The notes: generated by a model from the sequence alone, not told the origin. DNA of 64,000 nucleotides from Mycolicibacterium flavescens (GCF_001722335.1 NZ_MIHA01000011.1:1-64000); one strand, 5' to 3'; positions 21,694 to 30,868 are shown, counted from the stretch's first letter. Translations and numbers: made by a program.

Positions 21694-24600
21694 ATGGGTT
21701 GGCATACCGGGCCGCCGAGCTGGTCGGAGATGGAGCGTGTCCTCTCAGGCCGTTTGCCTCGGCCCGCCGAGGGTGGAAAGCCGCGCCGCGCCGGCTGGCC
21801 CATCGACGAGCAGATCGGCGACGGCGGTGACAGCCCGGCCTGGTCACGCAAACGGGGGGAGTACCAGCCGCTCGACGTGCAGCGGCCGGCCTCGGCGACC
21901 CCGTACGCCGAACTGCACGCCCACTCGGCGTACAGCTTCCTCGACGGCGCCAGCACGCCGGAGGAACTCGTCGAGGAAGCCGTCCGGCTCGACCTGCGCG
22001 CGATCGCGCTGACCGACCACGACGGCCTCTACGGCGTGGTGCGGTTCGCCGAGGCCGCCAAGGAACTGCAGATGTCGACGGTGTTCGGCGCCGAGCTGTC
22101 GCTGAGCGGCGGCGACCGCACCGAGGACCCCGATCCGCCGGGCCCGCATCTGCTGGTGCTGGCGCGCGGCCCGGAGGGCTACCGGCGGTTGTCGCGCGAA
22201 CTCGCCAAGGCGCACCTGGCGGGCGGGCAGAAAGGCGTCCTGCGCTACGACTACGACGCGCTGACCGAGGCGGCGGGCGGGCACTGGCACATCCTCACCG
22301 GCTGCCGTAAAGGCCATGTCCGACAGGCACTTTCAGAGGGCGGCCCGGAGGCCGCCGCCGCCGCGCTGGCCGACCTGGTGGACCGGTTCGGCCGCGACCG
22401 GGTCAGTGTCGAGCTCACCCACCACGGGCACCCGTGCGACGACGAACGCAATGCGCTGCTGGCCGACCTGGCGCCGCGGTTCGGTCTCGGCGTGGTGGCC
22501 ACCACCGCGGCGCACTTCGCCGAGCCGTCACGGGGCCGGCTGGCGATGGCGATGGGCGCGATCCGGGCCCGCAACTCGATGGATGAGGCCGCCGGATACC
22601 TTGCACCGCTGGGTGGTTCGCATCTGCGGTCGGGTGCCGAGATGGCCCAGCTGTTCGCCGACCGACCCGAAGTGGTGACCGCGGCGGCCGACCTGGGTGA
22701 GCAGTGCGCATTCGAACTCGCGCTGATCGCGCCGCGGCTGCCACCGTTCGACGTGCCCGCCGGGCACACCGAGAACAGCTGGCTGCGGCACCTGGTGATG
22801 GAGGGGGCGCGCCGGCGCTACGGTCCGCCTGCGCGCGCACCGCGGGCGTACGCGCAGATCGAACACGAGCTGCGGGTCATCGAGCAGCTGAACTTCCCCG
22901 GCTATTTCCTGGTGGTCCACGACATCACCCGGTTCTGCAGGGAGAACTCCATTCTGGCTCAGGGCAGGGGATCGGCGGCCAACTCGGCGGTCTGCTATGC
23001 GCTCGGGGTCACCAACGTCGACCCGGTGGCCAACGAGTTGCTGTTCGAGCGGTTCCTGTCGCCCGCCCGCGACGGCCCACCCGACATCGACATCGACATC
23101 GAATCCGACCTGCGCGAGAACGCGATCCAGTACGTCTACCAGCGCTACGGACGCGACTACGCCGCGCAGGTGGCCAACGTGATCACCTACCGGGGTCGCA
23201 GCGCGGTGCGCGACATGGCCCGCGCGCTGGGGTTCTCCCAGGGGCAGCAGGACGCGTGGAGCAAACAGCTCGGCCAGTGGGGCAACCTGGCCGACGCACC
23301 CCATACCGAGGACATCCCCGACCAGGTGATCGAACTGGCCAAACAGGTGTCGAACCTGCCGCGGCACATGGGGATTCACTCCGGCGGCATGGTGATCTGT
23401 GACCGTCCGATCGCCGACGTGTGCCCGGTCGAGTGGGCCCGGATGGAGAACCGCAGCGTGCTGCAGTGGGACAAGGACGACTGCGCGGCGATCGGACTGG
23501 TCAAGTTCGACATGCTGGGCCTGGGCATGCTCTCGGCGCTGCACTACTGCATCGACCTGGTGCGTGAGCACAAGGGCATCGACGTCGACCTCGCCCAACT
23601 GGATCTGTCCGAACCCGCGGTGTACGAGATGCTGCAGAGAGCCGACTCCGTCGGGGTGTTCCAGGTGGAGTCGCGCGCGCAGATGGCCACCCTGCCCCGG
23701 CTGAAACCGCGGGTGTTCTACGACCTGGTGGTCGAGGTGGCGCTGATCCGTCCCGGCCCGATCCAGGGTGGTTCGGTGCATCCGTACATCAAGCGGCGCA
23801 ACGGGGAAGAGGCGGTCACCTACGAGCATCCGTCGATGGAACCGGCACTGCACAAGACGCTGGGGGTGCCGCTGTTCCAGGAACAGCTCATGCAGCTGGC
23901 GGTGGACTGCGCGGGGTTCACCGCCGCCGAGGCCGACCAGTTGCGCCGCGCGATGGGCTCCAAGCGGTCCACCGAACGGATGCGCCGGTTGCGGGGCCGG
24001 TTCTACGACGGGATGCGTCAGCGGCACGGCATCACCGGCGAGGTGGCCGACCGCATCTACGAGAAGCTGGAGGCGTTCGCGAACTTCGGGTTCCCCGAAA
24101 GCCATTCGCTGAGCTTCGCTTCGCTGGTGTTCTACTCGTCGTGGTTCAAGCTGCACCATCCCGCCGCGTTCTGCGCCGCGCTGCTGCGGGCCCAGCCGAT
24201 GGGGTTCTACTCGCCGCAGACCCTGGTGGCCGATGCGCGCAGGCACGGTGTCGCCGTCCACGGGCCCGACGTCAACGCCAGCCTCGCCCACGCCACCTTG
24301 GAAAACGCAGGCTCTGAGGTGCGGTTGGGGCTGGGCAATGTCCGCCACATCGGCGACGAACTGGCCGAGCTGATCGTCGAGGAACGAAAGACCCACGGCG
24401 CGTTCGGCTCCCTGCTGGACCTGACCCAGCGGGTGCAGTTGTCGGTACCGCAGACCGAGGCGCTGGCCACCGCGGGAGCGCTGGGCTGCTTCGGGATCAC
24501 CCGGCGCGAGGGGCTGTGGGCGGCGGGCGCGGCGGCGAGCCAACGACCCGATCGGCTGCCCGGAGTGGGCGCGTCATCGCATGTTCCGTCCCTGCCCGGG

Positions 24601-25014
24601 ATGACCGAACTGGAGTTGGCGGCCGCCGACGTCTGGGCCACCGGCGTCTCGCCCGACAGCTTCCCGACGCAGTTCCTGCGCGAGGATCTCGAGGCTCTCG
24701 GGGTGGTTCCGGCGGACCGGTTGCTCAGCGTGCCCGACGGTTCCCGGGTGCTGGTCGCCGGGGCCGTGACCCACCGCCAGCGGCCCGCGACCGCGCAGGG
24801 CGTCACGTTCCTCAACCTCGAGGACGAAACCGGGATGGTCAACGTCGTGTGCTCGCGCGGAGTATGGGCCCGCCACCGCAAGCTGGCGCAGACGGCGGCG
24901 GCCCTACTCGTCCGGGGTCGGGTTCAGAACGCGACCGGAGCGGTGACCGTCGTCGCCGAGCGTCTGGGACAGCTCACGATGGCGGTCAGCTCTCGATCCC
25001 GCGACTTCCGTTAG
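21694..25014 (+). CDS. dnaE2: Error-prone DNA polymerase DnaE2 (ImuC)
   Basis: The 1106-residue C-family polymerase that performs mutagenic translesion synthesis with ImuA' and ImuB. Domains in order: a short N-terminal extension; a PHP domain starting YAELHAHSAYSFLDGAS (about 70-85); palm with catalytic aspartates at about 464, 466 and 468 (PDIDIDIES); fingers with RAMGSKRS; a helix-hairpin-helix region; and a C-terminal OB fold (VLVAGAVTHRQRPATAQGVTFLNLEDETG). The length fits DnaE2 rather than DnaE1. The perfect LexA box and TAGACT stand immediately upstream, and there is no Shine-Dalgarno, so leaderless SOS expression is likely. The stop overlaps the convergent hydrolase gene by four bases. 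Confidence 0.96.
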   Translation: MGWHTGPPSWSEMERVLSGRLPRPAEGGKPRRAGWPIDEQIGDGGDSPAWSRKRGEYQPLDVQRPASATPYAELHAHSAYSFLDGASTPEELVEEAVRLDLRAIALTDHDGLYGVVRFAEAAKELQMSTVFGAELSLSGGDRTEDPDPPGPHLLVLARGPEGYRRLSRELAKAHLAGGQKGVLRYDYDALTEAAGGHWHILTGCRKGHVRQALSEGGPEAAAAALADLVDRFGRDRVSVELTHHGHPCDDERNALLADLAPRFGLGVVATTAAHFAEPSRGRLAMAMGAIRARNSMDEAAGYLAPLGGSHLRSGAEMAQLFADRPEVVTAAADLGEQCAFELALIAPRLPPFDVPAGHTENSWLRHLVMEGARRRYGPPARAPRAYAQIEHELRVIEQLNFPGYFLVVHDITRFCRENSILAQGRGSAANSAVCYALGVTNVDPVANELLFERFLSPARDGPPDIDIDIESDLRENAIQYVYQRYGRDYAAQVANVITYRGRSAVRDMARALGFSQGQQDAWSKQLGQWGNLADAPHTEDIPDQVIELAKQVSNLPRHMGIHSGGMVICDRPIADVCPVEWARMENRSVLQWDKDDCAAIGLVKFDMLGLGMLSALHYCIDLVREHKGIDVDLAQLDLSEPAVYEMLQRADSVGVFQVESRAQMATLPRLKPRVFYDLVVEVALIRPGPIQGGSVHPYIKRRNGEEAVTYEHPSMEPALHKTLGVPLFQEQLMQLAVDCAGFTAAEADQLRRAMGSKRSTERMRRLRGRFYDGMRQRHGITGEVADRIYEKLEAFANFGFPESHSLSFASLVFYSSWFKLHHPAAFCAALLRAQPMGFYSPQTLVADARRHGVAVHGPDVNASLAHATLENAGSEVRLGLGNVRHIGDELAELIVEERKTHGAFGSLLDLTQRVQLSVPQTEALATAGALGCFGITRREGLWAAGAAASQRPDRLPGVGASSHVPSLPGMTELELAAADVWATGVSPDSFPTQFLREDLEALGVVPADRLLSVPDGSRVLVAGAVTHRQRPATAQGVTFLNLEDETGMVNVVCSRGVWARHRKLAQTAAALLVRGRVQNATGAVTVVAERLGQLTMAVSSRSRDFR

Positions 25015-27044
25015 CCCTCACCCGATTCGGCCCCGGACGCACCCGCCGAGTCGTCGTCCCCGTCATTCTCGGCCGATGGCGCATCGGTGTCGTCCGAGTC
25101 GTCGGTGGAGTCATCGGTGGTGTCGGTGCCGCCGGCCTTCGCGGGCCGGGCCACGATGCCGACTCGCACGTCGGGCGTGCGTGACTTCGTCACCGTCTCC
25201 TCAGCGAGATCGGCGTCGTCGTCCGATACCACCGCCGGATCTGTTGCACCGCCGGACTGCTCCTCCTGGGACTCCTCTTCCTCCTTCGCCTCGTCGGTCG
25301 ACTCGCCCTCGGCAGCCGACCCCTCGACGGCACCCGTCTCCTCTTCACCCTCGGGTTCGCTCTCGGGCGTCTCGGTCGGCTCGACCGTGACCGACTCGGT
25401 CGGCTCCTCGGCCTCGAGCGACTCCTCGACAGTTCCCTCGGGCTCGACCGTCTCGTCCGAAATCGGCCGCGCCGCAACAACATCCCCGGTGACATCTTCG
25501 GTGACGTCTTCGGTGACATTCTCGGTGGCCAACGCCGACGCCGCCGACCTGGCACCCTCGGCGACGGCCGACTGGACCTCGGGCGCCACGGCCGGAGCCA
25601 CGGCGCTGCCCGGGTTGAAAATCGCGGCGATCGCCTGCACGACGGCGGTCAACGCCGCATTCACCGAGTTGATCAGGCCCTCGACCTGCTGCTGCAACAG
25701 AGCCACAGTCGCCTGGATCTGATTGATGAACGCCTGCAGCGCCTGGGCGATGGCCTCACCCAGATTGCCCGGACCGCCGTTCGTCGGAGGGGGATCGGTC
25801 GGGTTCGTCGGATCCGCCAGGAAGTCCTTGAGCCACTTGGCCGCTTCCTTGGCCACCCACTCGCCGGTGAGGAGGTCGTACTTGAACAGGCCCAGCGACG
25901 TCGCCTCGGTCAGCTCTCCGCTGATGTAGGCATCGCGCAACGTGTAGAGGAACGCCGGACCCGTGAACTTGGTGCCGTCCTCGTCCTCGAGTTCCGCCCA
26001 GGCGGTGAGGAAGTCCTGGATGTAGCGCTGCTGCTGCTCCTCGGTGACCCCGTTGACACCGAAGGTCGGCAGCCCGTACTCCGTCGCCCAGATTCGAAGG
26101 TCCGCATCACCGTTGTCGATCATCATCTGCCGGATCGCCAGCACCTGCTCGAGCGGCGAATTCGCCTTCCACGGCTCGCTGTTGGTGACCTCACCCTCGG
26201 AGAACGGCAGGCTGTAGTGATAGGGGTGGAACGACAGCGCGTCGAAGAATCCCTGCGCACCGTTCTGGTACATCGTGGCCACGAACGTCCGCGGATCGAG
26301 CGTGAAGGGGCTGGTGACAACCGCTCCCAGCACACCCGCGACGACCAGCGGGTCGTTGGGGTCCTCGCCGTTGACGTTCTTGATCGCGGTGTAGGCGGCT
26401 TTGAGGACCTCGGTGTAGAGGGCCGCGTCGACGTTCGGCGCCCAACCGGTCACCGAGTTCGGCTCGTTCCAGATCTCGTAGGCGCCGACCTTGTCGCCGT
26501 AGCGCTGCACGACCCGGGCCGCATACTGCGCGTAGAGGTCGGGATCGGGGGCCTCTTCCAACCCGATGGTCGCCCACGGCTCGGGGAAGTTGCCACCCCA
26601 CTCGGGAGCGTGGTTGAGCACGCCGAGCACTGCCATGCCCCGCTCGGCGGCGCGGTTGATGATGTAGTCCGAACGCGCCCAGTACGACTGCTCGATCGGG
26701 GAGGGCATCGTTCCCGGCGGGCCGAACGGCTCGTTGCCGCGCCAGGGGATGATCACGCGGACGGTGTTGACACCCAACTGCTGCATCGCGTCGAGGTGCT
26801 CGTCCATCGCGGCGAAGTCCGGCGCGCCGGTCGGCGTGGTCAGCTCCCAGATGTGCGAGTCCGCGATCCCGACCGTGGAACCCGACTCCTCGATGGCCGC
26901 GGTCAGGACGTAGGGCATCGAGACCCGCACGCGCTTCTCGCTGAGCAAATCCCCCGCCACCATGAGCATGGACGCCATCGGGATCATCATGACCACCGTC
27001 AGCACCGAGCTCCAGCGCCGCCGCAACGGAGTCCATAACCTCAT
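25011..27044 (-). CDS. Secreted (beta/alpha)8 glycoside hydrolase with acidic tail
   Basis: A 677-residue exported protein. The N-terminus RLWTPLRRRWSSV precedes a hydrophobic stretch VLTVVMMIPMASMLMVAGDLL (signal peptide or anchor). A clan-A type barrel (about 60-400) follows, with the acid/base Glu in GAYEIWNEPN and a likely nucleophile Glu in RIWATEYGLPTFG. This is the GH5/GH39-like arrangement. About residues 420-500 form helices with INQIQATVALLQQQVEGLINSV. The last 170 residues are extremely acidic, low complexity, with VTEDVTEDVTGDV repeats. The substrate is unknown. AGGGGAG precedes the ATG. It is convergent with dnaE2. Confidence 0.8.
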   Translation of the reverse strand: MRLWTPLRRRWSSVLTVVMMIPMASMLMVAGDLLSEKRVRVSMPYVLTAAIEESGSTVGIADSHIWELTTPTGAPDFAAMDEHLDAMQQLGVNTVRVIIPWRGNEPFGPPGTMPSPIEQSYWARSDYIINRAAERGMAVLGVLNHAPEWGGNFPEPWATIGLEEAPDPDLYAQYAARVVQRYGDKVGAYEIWNEPNSVTGWAPNVDAALYTEVLKAAYTAIKNVNGEDPNDPLVVAGVLGAVVTSPFTLDPRTFVATMYQNGAQGFFDALSFHPYHYSLPFSEGEVTNSEPWKANSPLEQVLAIRQMMIDNGDADLRIWATEYGLPTFGVNGVTEEQQQRYIQDFLTAWAELEDEDGTKFTGPAFLYTLRDAYISGELTEATSLGLFKYDLLTGEWVAKEAAKWLKDFLADPTNPTDPPPTNGGPGNLGEAIAQALQAFINQIQATVALLQQQVEGLINSVNAALTAVVQAIAAIFNPGSAVAPAVAPEVQSAVAEGARSAASALATENVTEDVTEDVTGDVVAARPISDETVEPEGTVEESLEAEEPTESVTVEPTETPESEPEGEEETGAVEGSAAEGESTDEAKEEEESQEEQSGGATDPAVVSDDDADLAEETVTKSRTPDVRVGIVARPAKAGGTDTTDDSTDDSDDTDAPSAENDGDDDSAGASGAESGEG

Positions 27045-27681
27045 GTGTGCTCCCCTCGAGTCTGGTCCAGCGAGGCATATGTTGACTTATGCCATTCAAG
27101 TTAGCCGAACGTGAGACCACCTTCCCCCATTTTTGACGGATGCGGTAATTGATCTTGTCGAGATTCTCTTGGTTAACTTCGCTGGCGCTCCACAGTGTGC
27201 GCAAATTAGCGAATTCAGCAATGCTGGCCGCTGGCGCCGATACCTGTCCAGTTGCGCAGGTTTACTTCGCATAACGGCGTCTAGCTGCTTATATAAGACG
27301 AATTACGTACGTCGGAAGCGGGTGCTGGGCGACTGCTCTGCAACCTCGCGGTGCAAATTCAGCAAAGGACGTCGCTGTGCTGCAGCAACTGCAGACATCG
27401 ATTGTTGTCAAATTCACGATCGAATCGTGACGGTTCGCGACGCCGTCACCTCTCGGGCTTGCGGACGGCGACCGCCGGGGCGGTGCGTGCCGGGCGGCCT
27501 GGCGCCGGACCGCTGTCGCGGCCGTGCTCCGTGACCGCCTCACGGGCGCGGAATCGACCTCGGCAGCGCCCTTGACGGGGTGCCGGGCCGGCGCCGCCGT
27601 TCTACCGTCCAGCAAACGCGTGAGGCCGGTCCGGCGGCAACCCGAAGTGACCGCGCGGCCGCGGATCGTTACCGTTGAACG
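27045..27681. other. 637-bp intergenic region, AT-richer than surroundings
   Basis: No convincing gene. The stretch 27060-27330 is visibly poorer in G+C than its neighbours and holds a perfect palindrome CTTATATAAG (27288-27297) and several TANNNT-like sites. The open frames present have no ribosome-binding site or mycobacterial codon bias. It must contain promoters for the divergent hydrolase and transporter genes. Confidence 0.6.
27670..27675 (+). promoter_or_regulatory. -10 element of a probable leaderless MFS gene promoter
   Basis: TACCGT fits TANNNT and ends six bases before GTG 27682. Confidence 0.4.
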
Positions 27682-28845
27682 GTGCGGCGACCCGGCTTCC
27701 TTCTCATCGGCGCGGGCACCGCGCTCATCGCGTGTTGCTACGGTTTCGGTCGGTTCTCCTACGGCCTGTTCGGCCCGGTGTTCGCCGAGAATTTCGGCCT
27801 GAACGCCACGATCACCGGCGCGATCGGCGCCGGAAGCTATGTCGGGTACTGCCTGGCGATCGCCGTGAGCCTGCTGCTGACCGACCGCCTGGGACCCCGA
27901 GTGGTCGCGGTGTCTGCCGGAGTGGTTGCGACAGTGGGTATCTCGATCATCGCGATGGCGCCGACGGCCTGGGTGCTGGCGGCCGGTGTGCTGATCGCGG
28001 GCTGCAGCACAGGGATCGTGTCACCGCCGTTGGCCGCGGCCGTGGCCCAGCACGTGCCTGAAGAGTCCGCCGACCGCGCGCAGACTGTGGTCAACGGCGG
28101 CACCGGGATCGGCGTGTTGCTCTCGGCGCCGATCGCGCTGTTGCTGCTGAGTCACTGGCGCGGCGCCTGGGTGATCTTCGCCGTGATCACGGCGATCGTG
28201 ACGGTGTGGGTCCTTCGCGCCATCCCGCCGTCGACACATCAGCGTTCCTCGCTGGTCGTCGACAGGCCCTGGCGCGCAGGGACGTTGACCCTGCTGCTGG
28301 CCTCGCTGCTGACCGGTTTCGGCAGCGTCGCGGTCTGGACGTTCGGCCGCGATCTGATCACCACGGTGGGCGGAGCCGACGCGCCCCGTTCGTCGCTGAT
28401 GTGGATCGTGATCGGTGCGGCCGGCATCGCCGGCGCGTTGGCCGGGGACGCCGCGCAGCGGATCGGCCTGCACCGCGCGTGGGTCATCGCCACCGCGACG
28501 ATGGCGTCGGCGTCGTTGTTGCTGGCCGCCGCCCCGTCCAACCTCGCGGTGATCATCGTGGCGTCAACGTTGTTCGGCGCGGCCTACATCGCCTTGACCG
28601 GGCTCGCGTTGCTGTGGAGCGCGCGGCTGTATCCGGACAGCACGTCGTTCGGCGTCGGGCTGAGTTTCTTCACGATCGCCGCCGGACAGGCCCTGGGCGC
28701 ACCCGCGGCCGGTGCGCTGGTCGACGCGACCGGTGGCAGAACCGCATTCGTGGTGATCGCCGTGATCGGGCTGTGCGCGGCCGCCGTGCAACCCGCGCGC
28801 TCGCCGGCGACGGCCCCCGACCGCGAATGTAGTGTCGAGAAATGA
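27682..28845 (+). CDS. MFS transporter, YbfB/CynX-like
   Basis: A 387-residue membrane protein with about twelve hydrophobic segments in two bundles of six, separated by the loop around IPPSTHQRSSLVVDRPW (about 185-200). The N-terminus GFLLIGAGTALIACCYGFGRFSYGLFGPVF matches the YbfB subgroup of the major facilitator family. The substrate is unknown. The GTG start has no Shine-Dalgarno, and TACCGT six bases upstream suggests a leaderless message. The end overlaps the nitroreductase start by four bases (ATGA), so the two form an operon. Confidence 0.85.
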   Translation: MRRPGFLLIGAGTALIACCYGFGRFSYGLFGPVFAENFGLNATITGAIGAGSYVGYCLAIAVSLLLTDRLGPRVVAVSAGVVATVGISIIAMAPTAWVLAAGVLIAGCSTGIVSPPLAAAVAQHVPEESADRAQTVVNGGTGIGVLLSAPIALLLLSHWRGAWVIFAVITAIVTVWVLRAIPPSTHQRSSLVVDRPWRAGTLTLLLASLLTGFGSVAVWTFGRDLITTVGGADAPRSSLMWIVIGAAGIAGALAGDAAQRIGLHRAWVIATATMASASLLLAAAPSNLAVIIVASTLFGAAYIALTGLALLWSARLYPDSTSFGVGLSFFTIAAGQALGAPAAGALVDATGGRTAFVVIAVIGLCAAAVQPARSPATAPDRECSVEK

Positions 28846-29483
28846 CTTTGAACCTGTCTGTCGACGAAGTCCTGACCACCACCCGGTCGGTGCGCAAGCG
28901 GCTCGATCTGGAAAAGCCGGTGCCGCGCGAGATTCTGCTCGAATGCCTCGACATCGCGCTGCAGGCGCCGACGGGATCCAATGCGCAGGGCTGGCAGTGG
29001 GTGTTCGTCGACGATCCGGACAAGAAGAAGGCGCTGGCCGACATCTACCGGCACAACGCGACGCCGTACCTCGACGCGCCCAAGCCCGAGTTCGGTGACG
29101 CCCGAGACGAGCAGCGGCCCCTGGTGACCGAGTCGGCGAAGTACCTCAACGACCACCTGCACGAGGTCCCGGTGATGCTGATCCCGTGCCTGGAAGGACG
29201 TCCCGACGGAGTGCCCGCCGGTCAGAGCGCCGGATTCTGGGGTTCACTGCTGCCCGCGGTCTGGAGCTACATGCTCGCCCTGCGCGCCCGCGGACTCGGG
29301 TCGGCGTGGACGACGCTGCATCTGATCGGCAAGGGGGAGAAGCTGGCCGCCGAGGTCCTCGGCATCCCGTACGAGCAGTACAGCCAGGGCGGGCTCTTCC
29401 CGATCGCCTACACCAAGGGCACCGACTTCCGGCGCGCCAAGCGACTGCCCGCCGAGCAGTTCGCCCACTTCAACGCCTGGTGA
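28842..29483 (+). CDS. Nitroreductase family FMN oxidoreductase (Rv3368c-like)
   Basis: A 213-residue flavoprotein. The FMN-binding start SVDEVLTTTRSVRKRLDLEKPV with TGSNAQGWQWVFVDD (about 43-58) and the C-terminal RGLGSAWTTLHLIGKGEKLAAEVLGIP are the nitroreductase signatures. Members reduce nitro groups or quinones with NAD(P)H; the physiological substrate is unknown. Strong identity with Rv3368c through the first 25 residues is recognisable. It is coupled to the MFS gene by a four-base overlap and converges with trmL, three bases away. Confidence 0.92.
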   Translation: MTLNLSVDEVLTTTRSVRKRLDLEKPVPREILLECLDIALQAPTGSNAQGWQWVFVDDPDKKKALADIYRHNATPYLDAPKPEFGDARDEQRPLVTESAKYLNDHLHEVPVMLIPCLEGRPDGVPAGQSAGFWGSLLPAVWSYMLALRARGLGSAWTTLHLIGKGEKLAAEVLGIPYEQYSQGGLFPIAYTKGTDFRRAKRLPAEQFAHFNAW

Positions 29484-29486
29484 CGC

Positions 29487-29951
29487 TCAGAGCCCGCCGC
29501 TGAACCCGTGCTGGCGCCACGCCTCGTAGACCGCGACCGCGGCGGCGTTCGACAGGTTCAGCGAACGCCGGCCCGGCAGCATCGGGATCCGCAGTTGGTC
29601 GGTGATGTGCGGGTCGGCCAGCGTCGCGTCGTCCAGACCGGTGGGCTCAGGCCCGAACATCAGCACGTCGTCGGGCCGGTAGGCGACGTCGGCGAACGAC
29701 GTCGTCGCGTGGGCTGTGAACGCGAACACCCGCTGCGGAGCCAGCGCCCGCCAGGCACTGGGCAGGTCGGGATGCACGGTCACCGACGCCAGGTCGTGGT
29801 AGTCGAGGCCGGCGCGGCGCAGTTTGGGCTCGGACAGGTCGAAGCCCAGCGGTTCCACCAGATGCAGTTCACATCCGGTGCCGGCCACCATGCGGATCGC
29901 GTTACCGGTGTTCGGCGCGATTCGCGGCGAGTAGAACAGCAGCCGAAACAC
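29487..29951 (-). CDS. trmL: tRNA (cytidine/uridine-34 2'-O) methyltransferase TrmL (SpoU)
   Basis: A 154-residue SPOUT methyltransferase, the same length as mycobacterial SpoU. It keeps the N-terminal LFYSPRIAPNTGNAIRM and the C-terminal trefoil-knot motifs MFGPEPTGLDDATLAD and IPMLPGRRSLNLSNAAAVAVYEAWRQ that bind S-adenosylmethionine. It modifies the wobble base of certain leucine tRNAs in known members. GTG 29951 is chosen by homology; a second GTG directly precedes it, and GGAGG lies four bases upstream. It diverges from the adjacent methyltransferase with 42 bases between. Confidence 0.93.
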   Translation of the reverse strand: MFRLLFYSPRIAPNTGNAIRMVAGTGCELHLVEPLGFDLSEPKLRRAGLDYHDLASVTVHPDLPSAWRALAPQRVFAFTAHATTSFADVAYRPDDVLMFGPEPTGLDDATLADPHITDQLRIPMLPGRRSLNLSNAAAVAVYEAWRQHGFSGGL

Positions 29952-29993
29952 CACACCTCCGATCGAGCGCCCGGGCATCGCAATAATGGTGGC

Positions 29994-30599
29994 ATGGTCG
30001 CGCAGAGCCTTTGGATGCAGAAAGTCGCGGCCGATCCCGCGCACTCGTCGTGGTACATCGAGCGGTTCCGGGCGATGGCGCGCGCCGGCGAGGACCTGAC
30101 CGGCGAGGCCCGCTTCATCGACGCGATCGCGCCCCGCGACGCCCACATCCTCGACGCGGGCTGCGGGCCCGGCCGGGTGGGCGGGTATCTGGCGGGCGCA
30201 GGACACCGCGTCGTCGGTGTCGACGTCGACCCGGCGCTCATCGAAGCCGCCGAAGAGGACTATCCCGGGCCGCGGTGGCTCGTCGGCGATCTGGCCGAAC
30301 TGGACCTGCCCGCCCGTGGCATCGCCGACCCGTTCGACGTGATCGTGTCCGCGGGCAACGTGATGACGTTCCTGGCGCCCAGCACGCGCGGTCTGGTCCT
30401 GCAGCGCCTCCGTGCCCATCTGCGCGACGACGGTCGCGCGGTGATCGGGTTCGGCGCTGGACGCGGTTACCCGTTCGGCGACTTCCTCGACGATGCGGAC
30501 GCCGCCGGCCTGGCGCCCGATCTGCTGCTGTCGACCTGGGATGTGCGGCCGTTCGGCGACGATTCGGATTTCCTGGTCGCGCTCCTGCGGCCGGCCTGA
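29994..30599 (+). CDS. Class I SAM-dependent methyltransferase
   Basis: A 201-residue Rossmann methyltransferase. Motif I ILDAGCGPGRVGGYLAGAG is at about residues 51-69, the acidic post-I residue is in VVGVDVDPALI, and motif IV-like sequence is DPFDVIVSAGNVMTFLAP. The substrate is unknown. The ATG at 29994 is followed by VAQSLWMQKVAADPAHSSWYIERFR, typical of small-molecule methyltransferases of this group. It sits alone between trmL and the conservon; the frame opens upstream over trmL antisense, which is a shadow. Confidence 0.85.
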   Translation: MVAQSLWMQKVAADPAHSSWYIERFRAMARAGEDLTGEARFIDAIAPRDAHILDAGCGPGRVGGYLAGAGHRVVGVDVDPALIEAAEEDYPGPRWLVGDLAELDLPARGIADPFDVIVSAGNVMTFLAPSTRGLVLQRLRAHLRDDGRAVIGFGAGRGYPFGDFLDDADAAGLAPDLLLSTWDVRPFGDDSDFLVALLRPA

Positions 30600-30805
30600 C
30601 GTCGCGCGCGCATCACGATCGCGTTCCGGTATTTGCTCGATTGCGAACAACTGCCTCCGAACTGCGCGTTCGCTCTCTGTCTGTTCAGTAAGAATTGTGG
30701 AACCCGCATCGCAACGCTGGCATACTCGATCAATTGCCAGGGGCCGAGCGTGCCCGCCGGGGAGGGCAATAGCAACTGGAGAAGCTGAAATCAGCAGGAA
30801 GTCAG
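30600..30805 (+). other. Leader/promoter region of the conservon
   Basis: A 206-base stretch without a gene between the methyltransferase and the upstream ORF. The 30690-30800 part is AT-richer. A weak hairpin TGCCC/GGGCA lies near 30750-30767. No clear -35/-10 pair could be fixed. Confidence 0.4.
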
Positions 30806-30868
30806 ATGAACGACGCGCCAATACAGAAATTCGGATCGCAGGCCGGTAGCGCAGGTTCCCGTCGATGA
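30806..30868 (+). CDS. 20-codon upstream ORF coupled to the conservon kinase
   Basis: ATG 30806 opens a 20-residue peptide (start MNDAPIQKFG, end AGSRR). It has an AGGAAG ribosome-binding site six to ten bases upstream. Its TGA (30866-30868) overlaps the kinase ATG (30865-30867) in the ATGA arrangement used for coupled genes throughout this window. The kinase itself lacks a strong Shine-Dalgarno. No homolog is recognised; it may be a coupling leader rather than a functional peptide. Confidence 0.6.
   Translation: MNDAPIQKFGSQAGSAGSRR

Noticed and set aside
27133..27534. 133-codon frame in the AT-richer gap
   Set aside because: No ribosome-binding site, no known domain, and Cys/Arg-heavy composition unlike a mycobacterial protein.
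30740..30770. Terminator hairpin before the conservon
   Set aside because: The stem is only about five base pairs with no U-run.
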